Source: Polyangiaceae bacterium (GTDB taxonomy: Bacteria > Myxococcota_A > Polyangia > Polyangiales > Polyangiaceae). Taken from it: 64,000 nt of DNA. The position numbers were made by a program, and so were the translations under genes. The notes under the pieces are model-generated. The model saw only the letters and a program-made list of their open reading frames with translations. It was not told where the DNA came from and did not search any database. The stretch's first letter is position 1, and every line of letters starts with the position of its first letter. The stretch is taken from NCBI GenBank assembly GCA_041389725.1, contig JAWKRG010000002.1, positions 1,488,001 through 1,552,000 of the forward strand, read 5' to 3'. Of the stretch, positions 8,352 to 16,687 are shown piece after piece.

Positions 8352-9308
8352 ATGCAGATGCGCCGATACTGGCCGAAGGCGGGGGACTGGACGCTGGACG
8401 TGCGCCGCTACCAGGAGCCCGATCGGGTCGACCGCACGCTGCGCCCGATCCTACTGATTCCGGGCTATTGCATGAACACCACGCCGCTGACCTTTCACCC
8501 CAGCGGCCCATCCTTGATCGAGTTTCTCACCGAGCGCGGCTTCGAGGTGTGGACAGCGAACTTGCGCGGCCAGGGAGACTCCCACTCCAAGCGCAACGCC
8601 AACTCCTCCGGCTTTCGTGATCTCGCGTTGGTGGACTTGCCTACTGCGCTATCGCAGGTGCGCGCGGCAACCGAGAGCGAACGCGACCGCGTGGACTTGA
8701 TCGGCTGCAGCTTGGGCGGGACCTACATCTATGCCTACCTCGCTCATCATCCGCAGACGCCGGACGTGGGCTCCGTGGTGGGCATGGGCGCGCCCCTGCG
8801 CTGGCCCGAGCCCCACGCGCTGCTGCGCACGCTGTTTGCGTCCCCGGCCTTCGCGAGCCGCTTGCGTGTCTCGGGTACGCGGCGCATGGCCGCCCTCGCG
8901 CTACCGCTGGCGCGGCGCTTTCCCAAGATGCTGTCCATGTACATGAACACGGAGATCGTCGATCTCTCCGGCCTCGACACGTTGCTGGCCACGGTGGAAG
9001 ATCCCATCGCCAAGCTCAACGGAGAGATCGCGCGTTGGGTGCAGAGTCAAGAACTGGTCGTCTCGGGCGTGAAGGTGCGGGAGGCGCTGCGCGGCGTTCG
9101 ACGTCCGTACTTGTGCATCGCTGCCAACCGCGACGGCATCGTGCCGCTTCAGTCCGCCCAGAGCGCCGTGGATGCCTTTGCGGACAGCGAAGCCCTCGTC
9201 GTGGGGGACGACGAGACCTGGTTTGCCCACGCGGATTTGTTCGTCAGCCGTCCGGCGCAAGAGCGAGTCTTCACGCCGCTGGCGCGTTGGCTGAAGAGTC
9301 GCGCCTAG
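8352..9308 (+). CDS. Alpha/beta hydrolase family protein
   Basis: 318 residues of alpha/beta-hydrolase fold. Visible landmarks are the oxyanion region (IPGYCMN), LRGQGDS after strand 4, the nucleophile elbow IGCSLGG near residue 118, an acid residue candidate in NRDGIVP near 255, and a His in FAHADLF near 295. The elbow reads GCSLG, a valid G-x-S-x-G. There is no signal peptide, so it is probably cytoplasmic. Lysophospholipase/esterase-like activity is likely but the substrate is unknown. It stands alone, with repeats on both sides. Confidence 0.85.
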   Translation: MQMRRYWPKAGDWTLDVRRYQEPDRVDRTLRPILLIPGYCMNTTPLTFHPSGPSLIEFLTERGFEVWTANLRGQGDSHSKRNANSSGFRDLALVDLPTALSQVRAATESERDRVDLIGCSLGGTYIYAYLAHHPQTPDVGSVVGMGAPLRWPEPHALLRTLFASPAFASRLRVSGTRRMAALALPLARRFPKMLSMYMNTEIVDLSGLDTLLATVEDPIAKLNGEIARWVQSQELVVSGVKVREALRGVRRPYLCIAANRDGIVPLQSAQSAVDAFADSEALVVGDDETWFAHADLFVSRPAQERVFTPLARWLKSRA

Positions 9309-9321
9309 CGCGAGTCACCGG

Positions 9322-9412
9322 CGGCAGCGGCTGCGCGACAGCGAATAAGCCGCATTCAGCGGCAGCGTGAACGCGACGGCGAAAAAGCCGCACCTAGCGG
9401 CAGCGTGAGCGC
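9322..9412. repeat. 38-bp tandem repeat, about 2.5 copies
   Basis: The word CGGCAGCG recurs at 9322, 9360 and 9398, exactly 38 bp apart. Each copy is followed at fixed distance by CGCGAC; the first two are also followed by GAATAAGCCGCA or GAAAAAGCCGCA. The array lies in non-coding DNA just after the hydrolase stop and before the inverted-repeat element. Confidence 0.85.
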
Positions 9413-9463
9413 GACGCGCAATGCATGAGTAGCCGCCAAGCGTCGCAGCTCACTAGACCCCTA

Positions 9464-9636
9464 AGAGCGGGTCTCAAAACCTCCCGTCGCCGGACGGCCG
9501 ATCCATCCGCGCTGGCGTCGTTGCTCGCTGCGGGGCCCTCCTCACGTATTTCAATACGCTCCGGGCGCTCCTCGCTCGCGCCTCGCCAGCTCGGCGCCTC
9601 AACCGCCCAGCTCGGTCCAGTTTTGAGACCCGCTCT
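9464..9636. mobile_element. MITE-like element with 17-bp perfect terminal inverted repeats
   Basis: AGAGCGGGTCTCAAAAC at 9464-9480 is exactly inverted at 9620-9636, bounding 173 bp with no convincing gene. Near the middle is a smaller dyad, CGTATT-TC-AATACG (around 9545-9558), and the flanks are partly self-complementary, so the element can fold into one long imperfect hairpin. It looks like a small non-autonomous palindromic element. No obvious target-site duplication is visible, and no transposase for it is present in the window. Confidence 0.7.
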
Positions 9637-9661
9637 AAAGAAACGCGGACCGAGGCGTTGC

Positions 9662-10384
9662 CTAGTCGCCGGGAGAGCGCAGCTTGTAGCCGCTGCCGCG
9701 AAGTGTCTCGAGAGGAAGAGCGTCGCCCAGCTTGGCGCGCAGGCGACGCACGTGGATGTCCACGGTGCGCGCGCCGCCCTCGTAGCGGTTGCCCCACACG
9801 TTGGCGAGCAAGTGCTCGCGCGACATCACGCGGCCGCGGCGCTCGCAGAGGTAGACCAGTAGCGCGAACTCCTTCGCGGTGAGAGACACGGGCTTGCCGT
9901 CGACGGTCACCTCGTGGGCTGCGCGATCGACGACCAAGCTCCCCACCTTGTGGCGCTCTTCCGTAGCGAACTCGCTGGTCTTCCACTCCAGGGCGCGAAT
10001 GCGAGCGTAGAGCTCGGCGGGCACATAAGGGTGGAGCACGAAGTCGTCGAAGCCGCTGCTGGGTTCGACGCGCCCCAACTGCGAGACCGTGACGGCGAGT
10101 AGCGTGCCCACCGAGTCGAACACGCGCTCCTTGCGCAGGGCGCGCAGCGCCGCGAAGCCCAAGTCCGGGCGATCCAGTGCCTCGAACAAGAGCACGCGCA
10201 AACTGGCGCCGTCTTCAATCAGCGCCGTGGGATCGTCCCACAAGTCCTGAGCTCGCACCTCCGCGCCCAACTGACGCAACACCGCAACGGCCCCGTCTTC
10301 CTTGTCGAGAAGCGGCCCATGGCCGATGACCCCCACGACGGCTACGGCGCGAGGGCTGCGCTCGTCACGAGATCTGTGTGCCAC
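9662..10384 (-). CDS. OmpR-family response regulator with degenerate receiver domain
   Basis: About 240 residues from the GTG at 10384, which overlaps the end of tldD by 20 bp; GTG 10336 is an alternative. The C-terminal 100 residues are a clear winged-helix DNA-binding domain of the OmpR/PhoB type (LTAKEFALLVYLCERRGRVMSR, then DIHVRRLRAKLG and RGSGYKL). The N-terminal domain has the size and rhythm of a receiver, but where the phosphorylated Asp should be it reads LLFEALD, and the acidic pair after strand 1 (VVGVIGHG) is missing. It is therefore probably not phosphorylated and acts as an atypical regulator. There is no sensor kinase beside it. Confidence 0.85.
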   Translation of the reverse strand: MAHRSRDERSPRAVAVVGVIGHGPLLDKEDGAVAVLRQLGAEVRAQDLWDDPTALIEDGASLRVLLFEALDRPDLGFAALRALRKERVFDSVGTLLAVTVSQLGRVEPSSGFDDFVLHPYVPAELYARIRALEWKTSEFATEERHKVGSLVVDRAAHEVTVDGKPVSLTAKEFALLVYLCERRGRVMSREHLLANVWGNRYEGGARTVDIHVRRLRAKLGDALPLETLRGSGYKLRSPGD

Positions 10385-11813
10385 CGACGGTGATCTTGTC
10401 GATCTTGATGGTGGGACAGCCAACGCCCACCGGGACGGATTGGCCGTCTTTGCCACAGGTCCAGATGCCGTCGGAGAGCTCGGTGTCGTTGCCCAGCATC
10501 GTGACTTCCGTCAGGGTTTCGGGACCGTTGCCGATCAGGTTCACGCCCTTCAATGGCGCGGTGAGCTTGCCGTCCTCGATCAGGTAGCTCTCGACCAGGG
10601 AGAACACGAAGTCCCCATTGGAAATGTCGACCTGACCGCCGCCAAAGGTCTTGGCGTACACGCCGCGCTTGACGCTCTTCAGAATCTCTTCGGGGTCGTG
10701 GGGCCCGGCGAGCAAGATCGTGTTCGTCATGCGCGGCATCGGCGCGCAGCGGAAGCTCTCGCGGCGGCCGTTGCCGCTGGGGTCGGTCTTGAAGTGGCGA
10801 GCAGAGAGGCGGTCCTGCATGTAGCCACGCAGGATGCCGTTTTCGATCAAGGTGCTGGACTGAGGCTCGATGCCTTCGTCGTCCACGTTGATCGAGCCGC
10901 GACTCTGCGCGAAGGTTGGGTCGTCGACTACGGTGCAGAGTTCGCTGGCCACAGGCTCGCCGACGCGGCCCGTGTAGTTGCTCGTGCCTTTGCGATTGAA
11001 GTCCGCCTCGAGACCATGACCGACGGCCTCGTGTAGCAAGATCCCGCTGTCGCCGGGCGACAGCACGACCTCGAGTTGGCCGGCGGGCGCAGGCCGCGCA
11101 TCGAGCAGGGTGAGCGCCTGGCGCGCGGCTCGCTCGGCGTGCCATTCGGGAGACTTGCCCTCGAAGTAGCCCAGGGTCATGCGCCCACCGCCGCCGCTGC
11201 GTCCGGATTCGCGCTTCTCGCCGTCCTGGGCGATGGCGGAGACACCAAAGCGCATCAGGGGCTGTACGTCGTGGGCAAAATGTCCGTCGCTGGTCGCCAC
11301 CAAGATCTCGCGCACTTCTTCGGCGAAGCTCGAGTCCGCCTTCACGATGCGCTTGTCGTGGGCAAGGGCGGCTCGGCTCGCGCGCTCCAACAATGCGCGC
11401 TTATCGGGACCAGCAACGTCGATGGTCAGCTGGTCCAGGTCGTAGCGTTCCGGCAGCACCATGGCGCGTAGCTCGACGGGCGCAGTGCCGCCTCCGCTCT
11501 CGGCGATGCGCGCGGCGGTCTCGGCGGCGCGCTTCATGGCTTCCCACGTCAGATCTTCGACGTAGGCGTAGCCCGTGGCGTCTCCGCGCTGCACGCGCAC
11601 ACCCAAGCCCAGCGACACACCGCGCGAAGCGCTGCGGGTGATGCCCTCTTCGAACATCATCGAGGCGGCGGCGCGATACTCGAAGTAGAGGTCGGCGTAG
11701 TCGCCTCCGCGTGACAGCGCGACCCCGAGCAACTTCTGGCAAGTCGCAGGGTCGATCGCGCTCGGTCCACCGGGGGCGAAGGGTGCTCGATAACGTGCAC
11801 TGGGGTGACTCAT
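10365..11813 (-). CDS. tldD: Metalloprotease TldD
   Basis: 482 residues, normal for TldD. The zinc motif HEAVGHGLEAD near residue 255 (HExxxH) and the surrounding family blocks (GDYADLYFEYR at the N-terminus, SRGVSLGLGVR, and IENGILRGYMQDR) are present. TldD forms a heterodimer with TldE (PmbA) that degrades unfolded peptides and trims RiPP precursors in other bacteria; no tldE and no RiPP precursor are visible in this window. The 3' end overlaps the regulator gene by 20 bp, which suggests coupled translation. Confidence 0.95.
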   Translation of the reverse strand: MSHPSARYRAPFAPGGPSAIDPATCQKLLGVALSRGGDYADLYFEYRAAASMMFEEGITRSASRGVSLGLGVRVQRGDATGYAYVEDLTWEAMKRAAETAARIAESGGGTAPVELRAMVLPERYDLDQLTIDVAGPDKRALLERASRAALAHDKRIVKADSSFAEEVREILVATSDGHFAHDVQPLMRFGVSAIAQDGEKRESGRSGGGGRMTLGYFEGKSPEWHAERAARQALTLLDARPAPAGQLEVVLSPGDSGILLHEAVGHGLEADFNRKGTSNYTGRVGEPVASELCTVVDDPTFAQSRGSINVDDEGIEPQSSTLIENGILRGYMQDRLSARHFKTDPSGNGRRESFRCAPMPRMTNTILLAGPHDPEEILKSVKRGVYAKTFGGGQVDISNGDFVFSLVESYLIEDGKLTAPLKGVNLIGNGPETLTEVTMLGNDTELSDGIWTCGKDGQSVPVGVGCPTIKIDKITVGGTQIS

Positions 11814-11913
11814 GACCTCGGGACCATGCGACGGCCACGCCCCTCACGCAAGCGCCCGGGGCCGCCATTCCGGGGCTCCCGTTTCGCGTCTGCTTTCACT
11901 ATGCTGCGTGCCG

Positions 11914-12321
11914 ATGTCGCTCCAAACCATCCTGCTGTGGCTGCACGTCACCGGAAATCTCTTCTGGATGGGCAGTATCACTGCTGTGGCGTTGGTTCTG
12001 AGACAGTCCGGCGCCAAAGAGCTGCGGCGCGATCTGGCCCTGGCCCTGTATCGCCGCCTGGCCGTTCCCGCTTTCCTGACGTCCTTCGTGGCCGGGGTGG
12101 CCATGATCGCGATGAACGCCTCACACTTTCTCGTGCAGTCTCGCTGGATGCACCCGAAGCTCACCTTCGCGCTCGTGGTCATCGTCCTGCACCACGTGAT
12201 CGGGGCGCGCGCGAAACGCCTGGCCTCGGACGAGCCCGTGGCGGCGGTGACCCCCTTGGCCGGAGCGCTGGTCATCTGTGCGGTAGCCGCCGCGTTCTTC
12301 GCTGTAGTGAAGCCGTTTTGA
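11914..12321 (+). CDS. CopD/HemJ-like four-helix membrane protein
   Basis: 135 residues from the ATG at 11914; the longer frame upstream lacks membrane character. Four hydrophobic helices are seen. The first carries LLWLHVTGNLFWMG, with a His preceding a short motif as in the CopD/HemJ superfamily, and the third region reads WMHPKLTFAL, matching the helix where HemJ relatives keep a Lys next to hydrophobic residues. HemJ-type proteins oxidise protoporphyrinogen and CopD-type proteins move copper. This one is too short and divergent to choose. It is divergent from tldD. Confidence 0.65.
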   Translation: MSLQTILLWLHVTGNLFWMGSITAVALVLRQSGAKELRRDLALALYRRLAVPAFLTSFVAGVAMIAMNASHFLVQSRWMHPKLTFALVVIVLHHVIGARAKRLASDEPVAAVTPLAGALVICAVAAAFFAVVKPF

Positions 12322-12336
12322 GCCTCGCCGTCGTCG

Positions 12337-12360
12337 GGGGGTTGCCTTGACCGAACCCCC
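12337..12360. promoter_or_regulatory. Perfect 7-bp dyad spanning the -35 box of the TPR gene
   Basis: GGGGGTT (12337-12343) and AACCCCC (12354-12360) form a perfect inverted repeat around a 10-nt loop that contains the TTGAC of the -35 element. It could be an operator, or a stem-loop ending transcription from the gene that stops at 12321. There is no T-tract. Confidence 0.5.
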
Positions 12361-12376
12361 TGATATCGCATAGAAT
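12347..12376 (+). promoter_or_regulatory. Sigma-70-type promoter of the TPR gene
   Basis: TTGACC (12347-12352), an 18-bp spacer, then TAGAAT (12371-12376) give one mismatch to consensus in each box. The predicted transcript would start near 12383, leaving about 50 nt of leader before the GTG at 12433. It is among the best promoter matches seen in this GC-rich window. Confidence 0.65.
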
Positions 12377-12432
12377 TTGGCGCTGCCCCTAGTCTCGGTC
12401 CGAAAAAGTTCGGGGCGAAGCGCACCGTAGTC

Positions 12433-15336
12433 GTGTCAGAACGCGAGCGAATCCTCCAGTCCGCCCAGAAGTGGGTCGAGAAGAAGCGGTACGACCGGGC
12501 AATAGAGGACTATCAGAAGATCGTCGCTAGCGATCCGAACGACGCGCGGACGCTGCTCAAGATCGGTGACCTGCAAGCGCGCATGCAGGCCTATCCCGAC
12601 GCCATCGCAACCTACGACTCGGTGGGTAACTACTACGCGAGTCAGGGCTTCGCGCTGAAGGCCATCGCCGTCTACAAGCAGATCCGCGAGCTGATCCGCA
12701 AGCACGCGCCGGACCTGGCAGATCGCTACGCCCACATCGTGCCGCGGCTGGCCGAGATCTACACGCAGCTGGGTCTGACTAGTGACGCCCTGCAGGCCTA
12801 CGACGAAGTCGCCACCACGTATCAGCGCACGGGGCGTGAGCGGGACGCGATCGAAGTGTTCCGCAGGATGGTGGAGCTGGACGGCACGAATCCCCTGCCC
12901 CACCTGCGCTTGGGTGAAGCGTGCTGTCGCGTGCAGTCCCTGGACGACGCCGTCGAGGCCTTCTGGACCGCGGCCGAGCTGCTGCTGAAGCTGGGGCGAC
13001 AAGACGACGCGCTCAAGGTCATCGAGCGCATCCTGCACTTCAAGGCGGATCCGAAGTTCGCGCGCATGGCCGCCGAGCTGTACCTGGCTCGCGGCGGCCG
13101 CGAAGACGGCATGCAGGCGCTGGCCAAGCTGCAAGTCTGCTTCCAGGCAAACCCCAAGGACCTCGACACTTTGGCGCTCTTGGCTCAGGCCTTCACGCTG
13201 ATTGATCAGCCCGACAAGAGCATCGAGGTCTACAAGGAAATGGCCCGGATCGCCCGTGAAGGCGGCCGCCACGACTTGTTCGACGAGCTGCTCACGCACC
13301 TGAATCAGGTTGCTCCCCACGACGAAGGCGTGCGCTCGCTATCCCAAGGCGCGCCGGCGCCCGTGCCGCAGCGCGACCGCTCCGTCTCCGCGGTGCATGT
13401 GGACGACGCAGAAGTCGAAATCATCGAAGAGGAGCCCGTCGACATCACCGGCGAAGAGCCCTTCGAACTCAACCGCCAAAGTCATCCCGGCTTCCGTGGC
13501 CCACAAGCGAGTTCGCCAGATGTCGTCGTCGTCGACGACAGTCTGCAGGTCGCTGAGGAGCTGATCTACAGCGAGGATGCCGAGGCGCGCGAGCACGCCA
13601 AGAAGGCCGTGGTCGACGCCGAGTCTTTCCGGCGTTTGCGACTCTACTCGAAGGCGATCGAGGTGCTGCACATCGCACTGGAAGTGGATCCGCGCTCGAT
13701 TGCAGCCCGGGAAAAGCTGCGAGAGATCTTGATCGAGAGCGGCGACCGCGACAACGCCATCGGCGAGTCCATTACTCTCGCGTCGCTGTACCTGGAACAA
13801 GCGGACCACTCGCGCGCCGAGTTGATGCTGTACGAAGTGCTGGAGGCGGAACCCGACCACCCCGCCGCGCTACAGATGCTGGGTCACATGGGCGGCGACA
13901 CCACCCAGGCCGGCATGGAATGGGGCGCCGAAGCTAGCACCTACGAAGCCGCCAACTACGATCCTCAAGCCTACGATCAGCAAGCCTACAACCAGCGCGG
14001 CTACGAGAACCAAGGCTACGGGAACCAGGGCTACGAGAACCAAGGCTACGACGCCCAGTCGGGCTACGATGCCCAGGCCAACTCTGCCCAAGGATACGAG
14101 TACCAGGAGCGCGCCTCGGGCGAAGGCTACGAGAACGACGAGCACGTTGCCTACGCGGAGTACGAATACGACGCTACAGCGACGCAGGTTGGCTTCACGG
14201 AGCCCGAGTTCGTGGGCGAAGGCTACGACGGCTACGATCCGCAAGCGCCGCTGCCTTCCTACGACTTGGAAGAGGTCAGCGCGTCGAGCGCGATGACGAG
14301 CACGGAGCCCTTTGCAGACCAGGGCGTGGATCCTTTCGCCGACGCGAGCGTGGACGAGCCCTTCGCGGACCAACCGCTGCCGTCCTTCCCGCTCGGCCTG
14401 GACTACGAGAGCTCTCCACTCGCGGCCGCAGAACCGCCGGTGGCCGAAGCTGCCCCCGCGCCGAGCCCGGCGGCTTCGACGGAGCCCACTGCCACGGACA
14501 GCTTGGCAGTGGAAGAAGCGCTGGAAGAGGCGGAGTTCTTCGTGGCGCGCGGCCTGTACGAGGATGCTCGCGCCATCGTCAGCGATCAGCTGTCGCGAAC
14601 ACCGAGCCACCCGCTGCTACTCGAACGTCTACGAGAGATCGAGAACATTCTCGCGGCAGCGGGAGAGAGTCGCACCATCGACCGCTCGCAGCTGGAAGCA
14701 GGACAGCAGCTGCCCCACGACAGCGAGAGCGAAGAGGATCGAGCCTTCGACATCGCCGCCAGCCTGGAAGCTTTGGACCAGCTGGAACAGGCCGCGCCGG
14801 TCGAAACGATTCAGTCCACCAGCCACGACGTGGACGTCGATCAGGTTTTCGAGAAATTCAAGCAGGGCGTCCGCGCGCAAGTCGCGGAGGCGGATAGCGC
14901 AACGCACTACGACTTGGGTGTCGCGTACAAGGAGATGGGCTTGTTGATGGACGCCATCAACGAGTTCCAACTCGCCGCCAGGGACACGAGCCGAGAGTGC
15001 ATGTGCCACGCGATGATCGGCATGATTCGCTTGGAGCGCGGCGAGCTCGACGACGCTGCGCGGGCCTACGTCGCCGCCCTTGAAGCGAGCCAAAAGACGG
15101 TGGAGCAGGAGATGGCGCTCTACTACGACCTGGGCAACGTCTACGAAATGAAGAGCAGCCCGAAAGAGGCGCTGTACTACTTCCAGAAGATCGCGCGGCG
15201 CGATCCCGGCTATCGCGACGTCAGTGACCGCATCGCGACCCTCGCCCCCGACGAAGCACCCCAACCCGCGCAAAAAGCGGCCAACGGCGACGAAGACTTC
15301 GACGCCGTCTTCGACGACCTGTTCGAGTCGAAGTAG
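12433..15336 (+). CDS. Large tetratricopeptide-repeat protein with Gln/Tyr-rich middle
   Basis: 967 residues from a GTG start. The first 290 residues are TPR helices (YDRAIEDYQKIVASDPNDARTL and similar units), there is another TPR block around 390-480, and TPRs return in the last 260 residues. Between them lies an acidic, low-complexity region, including around residues 500-570 a run of Tyr-rich units (GYENQGYGNQ). No signal peptide or membrane segment is seen, so it is a cytoplasmic scaffold. Myxobacteria use large TPR proteins of this sort in motility and polarity (for example SgmX in Myxococcus); the resemblance is in layout only and I do not claim identity. A strong promoter and dyad precede it. 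Confidence 0.85.
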   Translation: MSERERILQSAQKWVEKKRYDRAIEDYQKIVASDPNDARTLLKIGDLQARMQAYPDAIATYDSVGNYYASQGFALKAIAVYKQIRELIRKHAPDLADRYAHIVPRLAEIYTQLGLTSDALQAYDEVATTYQRTGRERDAIEVFRRMVELDGTNPLPHLRLGEACCRVQSLDDAVEAFWTAAELLLKLGRQDDALKVIERILHFKADPKFARMAAELYLARGGREDGMQALAKLQVCFQANPKDLDTLALLAQAFTLIDQPDKSIEVYKEMARIAREGGRHDLFDELLTHLNQVAPHDEGVRSLSQGAPAPVPQRDRSVSAVHVDDAEVEIIEEEPVDITGEEPFELNRQSHPGFRGPQASSPDVVVVDDSLQVAEELIYSEDAEAREHAKKAVVDAESFRRLRLYSKAIEVLHIALEVDPRSIAAREKLREILIESGDRDNAIGESITLASLYLEQADHSRAELMLYEVLEAEPDHPAALQMLGHMGGDTTQAGMEWGAEASTYEAANYDPQAYDQQAYNQRGYENQGYGNQGYENQGYDAQSGYDAQANSAQGYEYQERASGEGYENDEHVAYAEYEYDATATQVGFTEPEFVGEGYDGYDPQAPLPSYDLEEVSASSAMTSTEPFADQGVDPFADASVDEPFADQPLPSFPLGLDYESSPLAAAEPPVAEAAPAPSPAASTEPTATDSLAVEEALEEAEFFVARGLYEDARAIVSDQLSRTPSHPLLLERLREIENILAAAGESRTIDRSQLEAGQQLPHDSESEEDRAFDIAASLEALDQLEQAAPVETIQSTSHDVDVDQVFEKFKQGVRAQVAEADSATHYDLGVAYKEMGLLMDAINEFQLAARDTSRECMCHAMIGMIRLERGELDDAARAYVAALEASQKTVEQEMALYYDLGNVYEMKSSPKEALYYFQKIARRDPGYRDVSDRIATLAPDEAPQPAQKAANGDEDFDAVFDDLFESK

Positions 15337-15368
15337 CTGAGAAGAATTCACATGAAGGTCGGAAGGCC

Positions 15369-15394
15369 GGAAGGGGGTGCGAGAATTCCCTTCC
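15369..15394. terminator. Stem-loop with pyrimidine tract between convergent genes
   Basis: GGAAGGG (15369-15375) pairs with CCCTTCC (15388-15394) across a 12-nt loop, followed on the plus strand by about 45 nt of nearly pure pyrimidine. It lies between the TPR gene and the end of lpxA and probably terminates the former. Confidence 0.5.
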
Positions 15395-15463
15395 TCTCCT
15401 CTTCTGTCCTTCCGCTCTTCCTGTGCCCTCTCTTCTCCTGATTCGCAGGGAGCGGGCGAGCGG

Positions 15464-16225
15464 CTAGGGGCAGGCTTCGAGGAAGGTCAGGAGCTCTTGC
15501 ACCAGGGGCTCGGGGTCCGGCTCTGCGCGTAGCTGCGCCAGCGCGACGCGAAGCGGGATTCCGCCGCGGTACAAGAGGCGGAAGGCGCGTTGCAACGCAC
15601 GACGCGCGGCAGGGCTGACGCCAAGACGGGTGAGTCCCACGGTGTTGAGGGCGCGCACGCGCGCGCGGTCTCCTGCGGCAATGACGAAGGGCGGCACGTC
15701 GCGCTCGACGCACGCGCCGCCGGCGATGAACGCGGCGCGCCCGATGCGACAGAAGGGCGCGATCACGACCATTCCACCGCAGACGGCGCTGTCGCCCACG
15801 GTCACGTGTCCACCGAGCGCCGTCGCGTTGGTGAGCACCACACCGTCACCCACGACGCAATCGTGCGCCACGTGGCTCGCCACCAAGAACCAAGAATCGT
15901 TGCCAATGCGCGTCAGGCAGCTGCCCTTCAGCGTGCCGCGGTGCACGGTCACCTGTTCGCGAAAGACGTTGCGATCGCCGATCTCCAGTCGCGTCGGCTC
16001 GCCCTGGTGGGACTTGTCCTGAGGCGCTGCCCCCAGGGTGGCGTAGGGGAACACTTGGTTGCCCTCGCCCATGCGCGTAGGGCCCAGCACGGTCGCGTGA
16101 GACAGCAGGCACGTTCCACGACCGAGGGTGACGCCGGGCCCCACGTAGCAGAATGGACCGATGCTCACGTCGTCGGCCAGCTCGGCCTTGGGTGCTACGA
16201 CTGCCGTCGGGTGAACCTGCGCCAC
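15464..16225 (-). CDS. lpxA: Acyl-ACP:UDP-N-acetylglucosamine O-acyltransferase LpxA
   Basis: 253 residues, typical for LpxA, which performs the first step of lipid A synthesis in the cytoplasm by adding a hydroxyacyl chain to UDP-GlcNAc. The N-terminal two thirds is a left-handed beta-helix of hexapeptide repeats. The catalytic His lies in SHVAHDC near residue 120 and the family block HRGTLKG precedes it. The C-terminal helical domain is present. It is the last gene of the skp-lpxD-fabZ-lpxA run, 3 nt after fabZ. Confidence 0.95.
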   Translation of the reverse strand: MAQVHPTAVVAPKAELADDVSIGPFCYVGPGVTLGRGTCLLSHATVLGPTRMGEGNQVFPYATLGAAPQDKSHQGEPTRLEIGDRNVFREQVTVHRGTLKGSCLTRIGNDSWFLVASHVAHDCVVGDGVVLTNATALGGHVTVGDSAVCGGMVVIAPFCRIGRAAFIAGGACVERDVPPFVIAAGDRARVRALNTVGLTRLGVSPAARRALQRAFRLLYRGGIPLRVALAQLRAEPDPEPLVQELLTFLEACP

Positions 16226-16228
16226 GCC

Positions 16229-16687
16229 TCACCCCTGGCGGGCAACGATGGACGCCAGCATTTCGCCCTGCGCGCATAGAGTTCCATCCACCGTGGCCTC
16301 GCCGCGGAACTTCCACACGTTCGTGCGGTGCTGCACCACTTCCACGTGCAGGTCGAGGCGGTCTCCTGGCGTGACGGTGTGGCGGAACTTCGCCTTGTCG
16401 ATGCCGAGGAAGTACATCAAGTGACTGCGGGGATCGACGGGGTCCGAGGCGTAGGCCAGGATGCCACCAATCTGCGCCAGCGCTTCGATGATCAGAACGC
16501 CGGGCATGATCGGGCGGCCCGGAAAGTGACCGATGACCCAGGGCTCGTTGTGGCTGACCATCTTGATGCCATCGATGTGTTCGCCGGCCTTGATGTTGGT
16601 GACCCGGTCCACGAGCACGAAGGGATAGCGATGGGGGAGAATCTCCAGGATCGCTTGGATATCCAACTTGACGGGGCTGTCGCTCAT
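16229..16687 (-). CDS. fabZ: 3-hydroxyacyl-ACP dehydratase FabZ
   Basis: 152 residues from the ATG at 16687, which overlaps the lpxD stop as ATGA. Choosing this start removes a long upstream extension of the open frame that is merely lpxD read in another frame. FabZ dehydrates beta-hydroxyacyl-ACP in fatty acid elongation. The hot-dog fold signature is present: LPHRYPFVLVDRV, then GHFPGRPIMPGVLIIEALAQ with the catalytic His and Glu. Its place between lpxD and lpxA is the classical arrangement, balancing hydroxyacyl-ACP between phospholipids and lipid A. Confidence 0.96.
   Translation of the reverse strand: MSDSPVKLDIQAILEILPHRYPFVLVDRVTNIKAGEHIDGIKMVSHNEPWVIGHFPGRPIMPGVLIIEALAQIGGILAYASDPVDPRSHLMYFLGIDKAKFRHTVTPGDRLDLHVEVVQHRTNVWKFRGEATVDGTLCAQGEMLASIVARQG

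Noticed and set aside
9425..9862. Plus-strand frame of 145 codons across the palindromic element and the regulator gene
   Set aside because: Half is the inverted-repeat element and half is antisense to the regulator; no coding signature.
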